DNA of 64,000 nt from Hymenobacter lapidiphilus (GTDB lineage: Bacteria > Bacteroidota > Bacteroidia > Cytophagales > Hymenobacteraceae): positions 124,001 to 188,000 of the forward strand of contig NZ_QVLT01000005.1 of the NCBI RefSeq assembly GCF_003417065.2, read 5' to 3'. A program made the position numbers and the translations under genes. This document shows, in pieces, positions 24,855 to 33,891 of this stretch. Within the stretch, counting starts at the first letter, position 1. The number at the start of each line of letters is the position of its first letter. The notes under the pieces are model-generated. The model did no database searches and was not told where the DNA came from. It saw only the letters and a list, made by a program, of their open reading frames with translations.

Positions 24855-27134
24855 CTACTGCTTCATAAACCGCTCGTGGAAAGTCTTCTGCCCGTCGCTG
24901 GCGGTGAGCAGGTACACGCCGCTGGCTAGGTTGGCCACGTTCAGCTGGCCGTTTTCGAAGCGGACGTTGGCCACCTTCGCACCGCGCAAATCGGTAATCG
25001 AAGCCGATACTGCCGGGGCTTTACCAGCCAGCACAATATTGAGCACGCTGGCCGTGGGGTTGGGGTATAGCGTCAGGGCCTTCTCGAAGCGGCTGTCGCC
25101 TACCGTCGCGCCTTGGGCCGCTACATAAACCTCGGTGCCGGCTGCTCCGCCGATAATGGTAACCGAGTAGTCTTCGGTTTCGCCATAGGTGAAGTTATTA
25201 CAGCTGGTGGTGGCGGCGTTGTCGCTCATGGTTACCCGCATGCGGGTTTTACCGGTCAGGGCCGAAGAAGGGACAGTGAAGGTAGCCGACAGCGTGGCGC
25301 TGCTCGATGAAGCGCCCGATACGACCGTCTCACCGGCATCGGTAAAGTCGCCATCCTGGTTGTAGTCGATGTATACGCGCCAGTTCTCGTTGTAGGCCGT
25401 CGAACGGAAACCCGCCGAGATGTTGATGGTCTGCGCCGAACCGGCGGCAATATCAGTGTTCAGGGCCGTACCGTTGTAGTAGCCACCATCGGCGCCCGAG
25501 GTGCGGTTAATGCTGCCCAGACGAACCAGATCAATCCACTCGTAGCTCACGTTGTTGCCCTTGCTGGCGCAGTACGTAACGGCAACTGGTGGGGTTGGAG
25601 GAGTAGGCGGGGTTGGTGGCGGCGGCGGTGGGGGCGGGGTGCCGCCGGCCGGGGCCGTACCAGCCACCGTAAACGTGCCCACCGAGGCGTAGTCAGAGTA
25701 ACCATCAATTGCGGGGTTGGCCGCGCCGGTGCCATCTACCTGCAGGAAATAGGTGCCGGCGCCCAGCGTAGTGCTCACCGTTGCATTGAGGCTGCCGCTG
25801 GTATCGTAGGTGCCTACCAGACCGCCGGTGCTGTTCAGCAGCCGCACCACCACATCGAGGTTGCCATAACGGGCCACCGTATTTACGCTGAAGCTTACCG
25901 CGCCGCCGCTGGTCGTAAAGCTGAAGTTGTCCTGGTCGTCGGCGCGCTCAATCAGGCCGTTGCCGGTCAGGTTGTCGCCGCTGCGGGCCAGGGGCGTGGC
26001 CGTGCCGGTCGTGTTGCCGTGGTCATCGGCGCGGTAGCCCACGTTGTAGGTCGGGCCGCTGATGATGGCCATATCATCCTCCTTATTATTGGAGTTGTTG
26101 TATTCGCCTTTGCTCCACTGGCTGATGGGCTTGTAGTAGCCCACACCCATAATTGGGGCCCACGAGCCCTGGCCCTGGTAGTAGCCTTCACTGGGGCTGG
26201 TGCGGCCGTCGTGGCTCAGGCCCAGCGTGTGGCCCACTTCGTGCGAGGCCGCCTCGCCCCCCGCTTTGGGGTCGCTCATGAACACCCAGCAGGGCGTGTC
26301 GTTGTTGTAGCGGAACGACGTGAGGTAGGCCACTCCGCCAGCCCCGGGGGCTGCCGTGTTGGTGGGCGTCACAATCACGCGCATGCGCATGGTTTTGGGG
26401 TAGGCATTGAACACGGCCTCGTCGGTGGTCACGTTCATGTCGAAGGGCCGGAAATCCTCGCTCACCAGCTCCCAGAAGGCCTGCACCTTGGCCGCGTCGT
26501 TCTCGATGCCCGAAGGCGCAGCGTCGATGGGGTTACCGTTGTTCCAGGGCGTGCCCGATACATACTGGCCATCAAGGTCGATGTAGATGCAGCCCTTGGC
26601 GCCGGGCAGGCTCTGCAGCGAGGCAACCGCGGCAGCCATGCCGGCCGAGCGGTTGGCCGGGGCCGGCTCGGGGGCCTGGTAGCCCACAGGCTTATCGTAG
26701 TTGATGCAGATAACCTGGTTGATGTCGACTTCCTGCACCTGGGCGTTGCCCTGCGCGTCGGTCGAGTAGCGGTAGGCCCGCTTGGTATCCCGGAGCACAA
26801 TGTGTCCTTCTACCTGCGTACCCTCTACCCGCACAAAAAACGACGAGTTCGGTACGCCCACCAGCTCGCCTACCAGATACTCGCCGGTCGAGGCTAGGTC
26901 TTCGCGGTAGTTCACCTGGCCGGTGAAATTCTGGTTGGCGGCCACCCGCAGCGAAACGGTGGGTTTGGGCTGGCGGCGGGCCACATCGGCGGCCACTTCG
27001 GTTTCGAGTTGCCGAACCAGGTTTTGTGGGCTCCCCAGCGAGTAGGTAGGGCCGGCAGCCCTGTTTTGAGCGAGGGCCGGAGCAGCGGCGGCCAGCAGGG
27101 CCACACCGAGCCCATAGGCATAAAGCTTGTTCAT
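24855..27134 (-). CDS. Secreted zinc metalloprotease with GEVED and T9SS sorting domains
   Basis: A 759-residue protein with a cleavable signal (APALAQ). A propeptide-like region precedes a metzincin-type catalytic domain with HEVGHTLGLSHDG near residue 298, giving three histidines for zinc. A pre-peptidase-type beta domain (residues about 385-490) and a P/T-rich linker follow. Next is a GEVED domain containing WRVYIDYNQDGDFTDAGE and TRMRVTMSDN, ending GETEDYSV. The C terminus is a type A T9SS sorting domain, YPNPTASVLNI to GVYLLT. It should be secreted across the outer membrane and either anchored or released. The start is ATG 27132-27134, with a -7 box at 27209. Confidence 0.93.
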   Translation of the reverse strand: MNKLYAYGLGVALLAAAAPALAQNRAAGPTYSLGSPQNLVRQLETEVAADVARRQPKPTVSLRVAANQNFTGQVNYREDLASTGEYLVGELVGVPNSSFFVRVEGTQVEGHIVLRDTKRAYRYSTDAQGNAQVQEVDINQVICINYDKPVGYQAPEPAPANRSAGMAAAVASLQSLPGAKGCIYIDLDGQYVSGTPWNNGNPIDAAPSGIENDAAKVQAFWELVSEDFRPFDMNVTTDEAVFNAYPKTMRMRVIVTPTNTAAPGAGGVAYLTSFRYNNDTPCWVFMSDPKAGGEAASHEVGHTLGLSHDGRTSPSEGYYQGQGSWAPIMGVGYYKPISQWSKGEYNNSNNKEDDMAIISGPTYNVGYRADDHGNTTGTATPLARSGDNLTGNGLIERADDQDNFSFTTSGGAVSFSVNTVARYGNLDVVVRLLNSTGGLVGTYDTSGSLNATVSTTLGAGTYFLQVDGTGAANPAIDGYSDYASVGTFTVAGTAPAGGTPPPPPPPPTPPTPPTPPVAVTYCASKGNNVSYEWIDLVRLGSINRTSGADGGYYNGTALNTDIAAGSAQTINISAGFRSTAYNENWRVYIDYNQDGDFTDAGETVVSGASSSSATLSATFTVPSSALTGKTRMRVTMSDNAATTSCNNFTYGETEDYSVTIIGGAAGTEVYVAAQGATVGDSRFEKALTLYPNPTASVLNIVLAGKAPAVSASITDLRGAKVANVRFENGQLNVANLASGVYLLTASDGQKTFHERFMKQ

Positions 27135-27529
27135 AGAAAAGGAAGATTGGTTGTGAAAAAGAGAGGGCGGACTAGCGCGGCAGCCGAATGAGCTGTTGCG
27201 CTATATGGCAAATGTATTATTAATCGGCAAACGGCCGATATATGTAATTTCTATATATGGCTTTGATCTATAGCATATTGCCCTATTGCCAAAGGAGTAA
27301 ATCTGCCGTCAGCTATTCAAAAAAGCTAATTTTGCCTCCTCCACTACTCCCGATTCTGCCCGCTGTATGAAGTTGTCTTTATCCCAGAATGCCATAATTA
27401 TATTCAGTTAACCGGACTGCAGGTAGCCCCGGCCGTGAGTTGCGCAGTGGGCCGGCTCCAAACGGCAGCGGCGACTACCCCCTTCGGAGTAGTCGCCGCT
27501 ACTGGCACTGCCGAAAAACGGAGGGGGGC
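27135..27529. other. Intergenic region with metalloprotease promoter and a hairpin
   Basis: This 395-bp stretch contains the -7 box at 27209-27216 and, just upstream of it, ATCGGC-N5-GCCGAT (27221-27240), a possible operator. The stem AGCGGCGACTAC / GTAGTCGCCGCT at 27468-27503 follows the cold-shock gene on its strand, without a T run. No gene is apparent. Confidence 0.5.
27209..27216 (-). promoter_or_regulatory. Bacteroidota -7 box (TACATTTG) for the metalloprotease
   Basis: An exact TAnnTTTG on the minus strand, about 75 bp before the start codon, in an A/T-rich stretch. Confidence 0.6.
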
Positions 27530-27997
27530 TTAGCCCGCCACCGCCATTTTCACATTGAAGGCACTCGGACCTTTCTGGCCCATCTCTACCTCAAAGGTCA
27601 CTTTGTCGTTTTCCTTGATGGTGAGGCTGCCCAGATTGTTGGCGTGCACGAATACGCTCTGCTGCGTAGCTAGGTCCTTGATGAAGCCGTAGCCTTTCGA
27701 ATCGTTGAAGAACGTAACCGAGCCGGAACGTACCGGATCTTCCTCTTCTATGTCCTCCTGGCGGATAGCGCCAATGCGGATGCTTTCGAGCGGAATCTCC
27801 TTCTTTTTCTTGGTCGGATCCGGGGGAGTGTCCACGATGTTGCCGTTCTCGTCAACGTAGGCGAGCATCTCCTCCAGGCCCTGGCCTTTGCTTGAGTTTG
27901 CTAGCCGCTCCTCCTTCTTCTCCGCCTTCTCCTGGCGCTTCTTCAGTCGTTTCTTCTCGTTCTCTCTTTTGCCGAAGGTGGCCTGTGATCTACCCAT
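27530..27997 (-). CDS. Cold-shock-domain protein with charged N-terminal extension
   Basis: A 155-residue protein. Residues about 88-155 form a cold-shock domain: SGSVTFFNDSKGYGFIKD with the RNP1-type KGYGFI, SVFVHANNL with an RNP2-type VFVHA, and KVTFEVEMGQKGPSAFNV. This domain binds single-stranded RNA or DNA. The first 40 residues are very rich in K, E and R (EKKRLKKRQEKAEKKEER), predicted helical and probably disordered or RNA-contacting; ordinary CspA proteins are about 67 residues. A leader of about 100 bases is suggested by GAACTTTG near 28094 on the minus strand. Confidence 0.9.
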   Translation of the reverse strand: MGRSQATFGKRENEKKRLKKRQEKAEKKEERLANSSKGQGLEEMLAYVDENGNIVDTPPDPTKKKKEIPLESIRIGAIRQEDIEEEDPVRSGSVTFFNDSKGYGFIKDLATQQSVFVHANNLGSLTIKENDKVTFEVEMGQKGPSAFNVKMAVAG

Positions 27998-28386
27998 ATA
28001 ATGTGTTTGATTGATGTCGGAGTCGCCTCTGCCGGACAGGAGCGGGGTGGTACAAAAAGCTGCTTACCGGACTGAACAGCCCATAATCTAGCAAAGTTCC
28101 TATATTGGACTATGGCGAGATAGAGGCGCGAACAGCGGTGCCGGGAGGCAAATGAGCCGTGTTGCAGGAAGGCTGAGGGGCGCGGGCTAAGCCAGCACGG
28201 CCGGGGCTAAGCAATAACAGCAGGGGTAAAGTTACGCCATATTTCCCGCAAAAAGAACACCCTGCGGCTATATTCCGGGCAAACCGGGCCGTAGCGCTGC
28301 CCCGGCGCTCCGGCCGCTGCCGAAGAAACACACTGGTGCCGGCAGGGCGCAAAAGCGCGTGCAGTATTCCGGACGTTGGCTGCCAG
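27998..28386. other. Upstream region of the cold-shock gene, 389 bp
   Basis: It contains a 7-of-8 match to the -7 box (GAACTTTG, minus strand, about 28094-28101), which would give the cold-shock mRNA a leader near 95 bases. I see no convincing gene; ORFs here lack family resemblance. Confidence 0.4.
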
Positions 28387-29040
28387 TCAGGCGAGGACCA
28401 GCGCGACTACATCGGGCACTTCGCGCACCTCGCCGGGGGCCAGGCCGGCCAGGGCCACGCCGCCAATGCCCACGCGCACCAACCGAAGTGTGGGGAAGCC
28501 TACGGCGGCCGTCATTTTGCGTACCTGGCGGTTTTTGCCTTCTGTAACCGTAATGCTGACCCAACTGGTGGGGCCGTGCCGGTCGTCGCGGATTTTGCGG
28601 GGCCGGGGCGGCAGATCGGGGGCTTCGGGCAGGCGACGGGCCGCGCCGGGCAGCGTCTGGTAGGGTTGGTGCTCGACGCTGATTTCGACGCCGGTGCGCA
28701 GGCGGGCCAGGGCTTCTTCGGTGATGAGCCCGTCGAGTTGGGCGTAATATTCCTTTTCCACATCCTTGCGGCGGATCCGCTCACTCACCATTCCGTTGGT
28801 GGTGAGCAGCAGTAGGCCCTCGCTATGCTCATCGAGGCGGCCGACGGCCATCGTACCGGCCGGGAAATCGTGCAGTTCGCCCAGAAAACGCTTTTTACGC
28901 GCTTCGCGGGCATCTTCACTCCGGAACTGGCTCAGGTAGCCAAAGGGCTTGTACAGCAGAAAATGACGGTGTTCGGACACGGCCGTAAAGGTAGGTAGCC
29001 TGTTCCGGTTGCCCGCAGCCGCTACAACCCCGGCGCACAT
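28387..29040 (-). CDS. Pseudouridine synthase, RluE-like (RsuA family)
   Basis: A 217-residue enzyme, or 197 if the GTG at 28978-28980 (VSEHRHFLLYKP) is the start. It has FLLYKPFGYLSQF, the catalytic motif VGRLDEHSEGLLLLT, and EGKNRQVRKMTAAVGFPTLRLVRVGI, all typical of RluE-type enzymes that convert uridine to pseudouridine in 23S rRNA. No S4 domain is present, as for RluE. Homology begins near HFLLYKP, and TACCTTTA lies close upstream of the GTG, so the shorter protein is credible. Confidence 0.85.
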   Translation of the reverse strand: MCAGVVAAAGNRNRLPTFTAVSEHRHFLLYKPFGYLSQFRSEDAREARKKRFLGELHDFPAGTMAVGRLDEHSEGLLLLTTNGMVSERIRRKDVEKEYYAQLDGLITEEALARLRTGVEISVEHQPYQTLPGAARRLPEAPDLPPRPRKIRDDRHGPTSWVSITVTEGKNRQVRKMTAAVGFPTLRLVRVGIGGVALAGLAPGEVREVPDVVALVLA

Positions 29041-29127
29041 GCTACCGTATCAGGCCCAAGTAAAGTTTAAGTATAGCTACTAGCCTATATCCGGCTACGT
29101 AGCTTTTCTAACCTGAATTTTTTTCTG

Positions 29128-29757
29128 ATGAATAAGTCTCTGCTTCTGATTTCCGCCGCTGCCACCCTGGCTATGGCTTCCTGCAACCAGGACAAGCAGG
29201 CCGCTGTGGATGCGGCCACCACGCCCTCGGCCGACACGGCCGTGGTGATGAACGAAAACATGGACTACCGGGCCGATGCTGACCGCACGGTAACCCAGAT
29301 TGCGAATGACCTCGAAATCGACGATACGACCACCGTGTCGACCATTGGCCGGGGCTACTACGACCGGGGCCGCCGCTTTGCTGAGGTGAACAACCAGTAC
29401 CGTACCGACACAACCGGTTTCTACGCTGCCCAGCGGGCCGTGAACGATGAAACCGATAACACGGTGAAAGGTGTAGTAAACGAAGACCAGTACGGTGTGT
29501 ATAGCAAGAACCGCGGCACCTACTACGCCGGTACGCCCTACACGCCGGCTCCGGCTCCCCGAGTAGCCGTGGCTGCCAAGCCTGCCGGCCCTACCGTTGT
29601 AAAGCGTGAGAAGCGCTTCGGCGGCGACATCAAAATCACGTACTCGAATGGGAAAGTGATTAAAATCGACAAGGATGGCGACACCAAAGTGGAGTATCCT
29701 GACGGCACCAAGGTTAAAACCGATGCCGACGACGGAAAAGTAAAGGTGAAAAACTAA
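29128..29757 (+). CDS. Hypothetical lipoprotein
   Basis: A 209-residue lipoprotein (LAMASC, lipid cysteine near residue 19) that I do not assign to a family. The middle is polar and acidic. The last 50 residues form short repeated strands (IKITYSNGKVIKIDKDGDTKVEYPDG and related), a pattern of small beta repeats ending in DDGKVKVKN. It stands alone and is followed by a strong terminator. Confidence 0.7.
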   Translation: MNKSLLLISAAATLAMASCNQDKQAAVDAATTPSADTAVVMNENMDYRADADRTVTQIANDLEIDDTTTVSTIGRGYYDRGRRFAEVNNQYRTDTTGFYAAQRAVNDETDNTVKGVVNEDQYGVYSKNRGTYYAGTPYTPAPAPRVAVAAKPAGPTVVKREKRFGGDIKITYSNGKVIKIDKDGDTKVEYPDGTKVKTDADDGKVKVKN

Positions 29758-29774
29758 CCTCGCTTTTAATGCTG

Positions 29775-29818
29775 ATACAAAAGCCCCGTCCGGTGAATCC
29801 GGGCGGGGCCTTTTGTAT
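29775..29818. terminator. Bidirectional intrinsic terminator
   Basis: ATACAAAAGCCCCGTCCGG pairs with CCGGGCGGGGCCTTTTGTAT around a 5-base loop with one or two mismatches, with T runs in both directions. It lies between the convergent lipoprotein and serine hydrolase genes. Confidence 0.85.
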
Positions 29819-29837
29819 GCCATACTGAGTGCAGTTG

Positions 29838-31169
29838 CTACTCGCGCGTGAACAGGTAGCTCCCCCCGCCCTGCTGCAGCGTAAACGTGTGCCGGTCCGC
29901 ATCGAAATCCAGAACAATGCCTGCGGGCTCGAAGGTGAACTGGGTTTTCGACTTGGCCGTAAGCGTCAGGGCTTGCTGACCAGTGGCCTGGGCCAGAAGC
30001 GTAGCGCCAGATGCGGTAACCGTAATTTTAAGCGGCATCTGGGTGCTGGCGTAGGTACCAGTTAGCGGACCCAGGTCGGTGGCAGTAAGCGCCAGCGGGG
30101 TGGCAGGGCGCAGGTTGGGCAGGCGGTAGGGTGTGCCGTAATAGCTGGCCAGCGCTCCGATGAGCACGTCGTTGAGCGGGAAGTTGCTCCCGTTCTGGCA
30201 GTAGGCCAGCGCCAGCTTGTCGGCGGGGAAGTAGATGAGGCTGGACTGGAAGGCATCGATAACTCCGCCGTGGCCGTAGCCTTTTTTGGTGCCGAATGGT
30301 ATAGCTGTCAGGGCCGCGCCGTAGCCATCCTGCAAAACCATCATCTGCTGCAGGGTGGCCGGTTTCACGAGCCGACCCCCGAATAAGCCCTCGATAAACC
30401 GCGTGAGGTCGGCGGGGGTAGACACCAGCGCCCCGGCTCCGCCGGGAATGCTCATGTCTGTTTCCGGCTCGGGCTGCCAGGCGCTGCCCGACCACCTGAA
30501 CGAGGCCGCTTCATGCTTTTTGGCATCAATGGGGCCACCGTAATACGTTTCCTTCAGGCCCAGCTTGCCGGTAATACGTTTTTGCAGGATCTGTTTGTAG
30601 GGCTGGCCCGTAACCTTCTCTACTATGTAGCCCAGCAGCAGGTAGTTGGTGTTGCTGTACTCGAACTTGGCCCCCGGTTCGAAATCCGGGGCTGGCTTGC
30701 TCATAATTGCCAGCATTTGGGCCTGGGTCTGCGGCTTGGCCATGTATGTTGCGTAGGCCGCGTCGCTGGTAAAGCCGTGCAGGCCGCTGCGGTGGTGCAG
30801 CAGTTGGTCGACGGTGATGCGGGTGGCGTTGGGCAGCTGCGGAAACCAGGTGGCCAATGGCGCATCCAGCTTTAGCTTGCCTTCTTCCACCAGCTGCATC
30901 AGCATGGTGGCGGTGAAGAGCTTGCTGATGGAGCCGATGCGGTAGCGCGTGGACGTAGTAGCAGGCACACCCGGTTGCTCCTGCCCGAAGGCGCGGCTGT
31001 ACACCACTTTGCCATCCTGCGACAACGTGAGGCTGCCCATAGCCCGGTGGTTGGCTTCCAGGCTGGTAAGCAGGCTGTCGAGCCGGGGTTGGTTGAAGCT
31101 GCCTTGAGCCAGAGCGGAACTGGCGCCAAGGCATGCGGGGAGTAGTACTAAGGCGAGTCTGCGTAGCAT
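29838..31169 (-). CDS. Serine hydrolase, class C beta-lactamase-like
   Basis: A 443-residue exported protein with signal (GASSALAQ) and a beta-lactamase/transpeptidase-like domain. The SxxK nucleophile is in GSISKLFTA near residue 80, the YxN motif in YSNTNYLLLG near residue 172, and the third motif HGG in GYGHGGVIDAF near residue 300. A C-terminal beta domain of about 100 residues follows. Such proteins act as D-amino peptidases, esterases or peptidoglycan enzymes; resistance is not implied. ATG 31167-31169 is preferred over the upstream in-frame start at 31202 because the signal begins there. Confidence 0.9.
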   Translation of the reverse strand: MLRRLALVLLPACLGASSALAQGSFNQPRLDSLLTSLEANHRAMGSLTLSQDGKVVYSRAFGQEQPGVPATTSTRYRIGSISKLFTATMLMQLVEEGKLKLDAPLATWFPQLPNATRITVDQLLHHRSGLHGFTSDAAYATYMAKPQTQAQMLAIMSKPAPDFEPGAKFEYSNTNYLLLGYIVEKVTGQPYKQILQKRITGKLGLKETYYGGPIDAKKHEAASFRWSGSAWQPEPETDMSIPGGAGALVSTPADLTRFIEGLFGGRLVKPATLQQMMVLQDGYGAALTAIPFGTKKGYGHGGVIDAFQSSLIYFPADKLALAYCQNGSNFPLNDVLIGALASYYGTPYRLPNLRPATPLALTATDLGPLTGTYASTQMPLKITVTASGATLLAQATGQQALTLTAKSKTQFTFEPAGIVLDFDADRHTFTLQQGGGSYLFTRE

Positions 31170-31279
31170 ACAGCGAAGGGAATAAGGTGGAAGACGGATC
31201 AAAGAAACCAGCTATATCGGAGAAGCTGAATTATTTTCAACCACCACCCTCATTCCTGCCTTCAACTGTCTCCGGTACC

Positions 31280-32383
31280 TTACTTTATCACCCCGAACTC
31301 GCGTAGCTCGGTCGCAATGCGCTGGTTCCAGCGGTTTTGAGCGGTGGCGTCGGTGCCGCCCGAAGTTTCCCGGTCGTACTGGTCCTGCAGGCGGTTCATC
31401 TCGCGGAAAGAATCTAGGTACTGCCAACCCAGAATGCTCTGGTAATCGGCCACGGTGAGGCTGTCGGGGCCCACCTTGCGCCGGAACCGCTCGGCCACCA
31501 GCCGCACAATATCGAAGTGGCGCTGCTCGTGGTTGAGGTTGTAGGCCGTGCGCTGCCCCTCGGCCACCCACGAGGAGGTGCGCACCACATACACCTGCAG
31601 CTCTATATCCAGCACTACCACCCCCTGGCGCACCCGCGGCCGGGTCCGGTAGCCGAAGCTCGGGAATACGGCCGCCGCATACTGGCCTTCGGACCGGGGC
31701 GTGCCCGTAAAATCGGACCAGGCCATTGGGCGGGCCGGGTCGTAGAACAGCGTGTCGGGCTCGGTTTGGCGGGTGTCGTAGCGGAAGGTGGGCTGCACGG
31801 CCGTGGCCAGCCGGACATCGTGGGCGGCAGCCGTGGCCAGCCAGCCGTTGAAGTAGCGCAAGCCGCCCAGCAGCGCTTGGCCCAGCGCGGTTTCTACCAC
31901 GGCGCGGTTGGGGCGGGCGCGGCCGTAGCGGGCCGCGCCGCGGTATTCGGTAAGCGTACTAGTTCGGCCTTCGGCATTGCGCCACTCAAAAGCCAGGTGC
32001 AGGGCAATAGTGCCATTGGCGGCACCGTTCGGGCCGGGTGTTTCGCGCACCTGCAACTCCAGCACCCGCAGCGTTATGGGGTAGCGGCTGGTAGTGGCGG
32101 CCGGCAGCGTGGCGGCGGCAAACTGTTGCAGCGCCGTCGCTGTGCCGTTTCGCAATTCGACCGGCTGGGCTGCTGTTGTAGTGCCGGCCGCCGCCGTTGC
32201 GGGCAGCAGCAGCGCCACGGCCGGCTGCCCCGGCCGCTCGTCGCGCACGGCGGCTATGCTGAACAGTGCCGGCCCGAAACCGGGCGCAACGGGCCGTAGC
32301 ACCAGCGGGGCTTCGGGCGCGGGCCGCAGCAGGTGCTGCAGCAGCAGAAACAGGTTCAGCACAAGCGGGTTCAGCATAAACAT
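31280..32383 (-). CDS. DUF922-like HExxHF secreted protein (paralogue 2)
   Basis: A 367-residue exported protein with an N-terminal hydrophobic segment. The C-terminal half shares the layout of the protein at 23407-24282: PMAWSDFTGTP, a beta region ending SSWV, then NLNHEQRHFDIVRLVAERF near residue 270 with an HExxHF motif, and a helical tail with repeated R, Q and E. The N-terminal 180 residues are A/P-rich and unlike paralogue 1. Function is unknown. It follows the AraC gene on the same strand. Confidence 0.7.
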   Translation of the reverse strand: MFMLNPLVLNLFLLLQHLLRPAPEAPLVLRPVAPGFGPALFSIAAVRDERPGQPAVALLLPATAAAGTTTAAQPVELRNGTATALQQFAAATLPAATTSRYPITLRVLELQVRETPGPNGAANGTIALHLAFEWRNAEGRTSTLTEYRGAARYGRARPNRAVVETALGQALLGGLRYFNGWLATAAAHDVRLATAVQPTFRYDTRQTEPDTLFYDPARPMAWSDFTGTPRSEGQYAAAVFPSFGYRTRPRVRQGVVVLDIELQVYVVRTSSWVAEGQRTAYNLNHEQRHFDIVRLVAERFRRKVGPDSLTVADYQSILGWQYLDSFREMNRLQDQYDRETSGGTDATAQNRWNQRIATELREFGVIK

Positions 32384-32505
32384 CTACCCCAGACACCTGC
32401 CCGCCGCCACCCGTTCCGCGGGCAAGGAAGGAATTTGAGGGAGAGGAGGGAAGCAGCGGGACGATCATTCCGCCGAAAGAAGAATGCGCTCCGCTGCTTG
32501 TGCTT

Positions 32506-33428
32506 TCAGCCCCCGCCCAGCCGCTGGCGGCGGTACTCGGTGGGGCTTTGGCCGGTGAACTTGCGGAAGGTTTTGTTGAAGTGCGACAGGTTGTTGAATC
32601 CGCAGGCATAGCAGACCTGAGTAATGGCCAGATCGTCGTCGAGGAGTAGCCGGCAGGCCTGGCCCACGCGATACTCCTGCACGAAGTCGGTGAGCGTGTG
32701 GCGGGTCATTTTTTTGAAGTAGCGACAGAAGGCTGGCACCGAGAGGTAGGCCACGTCGGCTACTTCCTGCACCGATAGCGTGGCGCGCTGGTAGTGCTGC
32801 TCCACAAACTGATACACCCGGCTCAGGCGCTGCTGTTCCTTGCCACTGAGGCCCTGCCCCCCGGCGCCGCGTGCAATGGCTGGCAGTCGGGGGTGGGGGC
32901 GGCCTGGGCCAGCTGCTGCAGGGCCTGCAGTAGCAGCAGCAGCCGCGCGAAGGGCGGAGCCGTGAGCAGCTGGCGCAGCAGCGGGCCTACCGCCTGGCGG
33001 GTAGCGGCCCCGAACGACAGCCCCTCGTGCGAGCGGGCCAGTAGTTGCCGGATAGCCACCATCTCCGACCGCTCCCAGAAGTCGGGCCCCAAGAAGTCGC
33101 CCCGCAGCTGCACCACGATTTCTTCAAACGGCGTGCCTACCGGCTGGCCGTAGCTGAACGTCAGGTGGGGCAGATCGGGCCCGATAAGTACCAGCTCGCC
33201 ATCTTCGAACCGCGAAATATGCTGGCCGATATGCCGCCGACCGTGGCCCCGCGGGATATATACCAGCTCGTACTCGGGGTGATAGTGCCAGAGCAGATCG
33301 GCCTTGCTTACCTGCGTGTAGTGCAACAGCGTAAACGAACTGTCGGCGGTTGGGTGAATGGGCTCAAATTGTAGCTTCACGGCGCAAAATGGTGCCTCAA
33401 TGGCGGAATGAGACCGTGAAGTTAACAC
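32506..33428 (-). pseudogene. AraC-family regulator, frameshifted at a C6 run
   Basis: Two overlapping fragments make one AraC regulator. The first (33428 or GTG 33380 to about 32860) is a cupin ligand domain with HYHPEYELVYIPRGHGRRHIG and the DGELVLIGPDLPH segment. The second (to 32506) is the two-HTH DNA-binding domain ending CGFNNLSHFNKTFRKFTGQSPTEYR. The first frame goes out after LHAAPGG, exactly at the C6 run 32857-32862. Changing that run by one base restores GGQGLSGKEQQRLSRVYQF and joins the parts. The upstream gene order gives no clear target. It is an error, a lesion or a slippage switch. Confidence 0.8.
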
Positions 33429-33891
33429 AATTGGTCAATCAGGCACTACGAATGGCGAACAAGGCAGTAGTTATCTGGTTGAAGCTTAGTGACCTTTGTA
33501 TGGTAGAATCGGATTCGGTGCTAAACCGGGCCGAATCAGGCCAGCTTTTACACGTTGGGCGCAGGCTTTGCAATAGCATAACTGCATTGCTGGTCTGGGG
33601 CTGCGTTCTGGGCGGGGAATCTGCAACTTCCTCGCCGCGCTGGCTGGCTTAACGAAAAAAGCCGGCTGGTGTGTCAGATATAAAGAGGGTGGTGCATCCG
33701 CATCAAACATCCAGCGACTTTGGGTGGGAATTTTAGTCGCTGGCCGTTTCCCGGGCCTTTTTGAGGGTCGGTAAACGCAAAAGAGGTTGAGGCTGTGGGA
33801 GCTTCAGCCTCTTTTTTTTGCCAGGTCCCGTATGAGGGGGAACTCCCCCCACCTTTTTGATCGTATTTTGGGGCCACCCAAGCTGTACCCT
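33429..33891. other. Intergenic region, 463 bp, with terminator
   Basis: The region upstream of the AraC gene and the TPR gene. It holds the terminator at 33781-33818. GACCTTTG near 33489 is a 7-of-8 -7 box on the plus strand. A 100-codon ORF at 33350-33652 has no family features and is probably spurious, so what the terminator ends is unclear. Confidence 0.45.
33781..33818 (+). terminator. Intrinsic terminator
   Basis: A 14-bp stem, AAGAGGTTGAGGCT with AGCTTCAGCCTCTT (two G-T pairs), and a run of eight T. No gene lies immediately upstream on this strand, so a small transcript in 33490-33780 is possible. Confidence 0.75.

Noticed and set aside
29838..31169. Antibiotic-resistance beta-lactamase
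   Set aside because: The SxxK/YxN/HGG motifs also define many peptidases and esterases, and nothing indicates drug hydrolysis.
33350..33652. 100-codon plus-strand frame upstream of the TPR gene
   Set aside because: It overlaps the AraC 5' end and has no recognisable domain.
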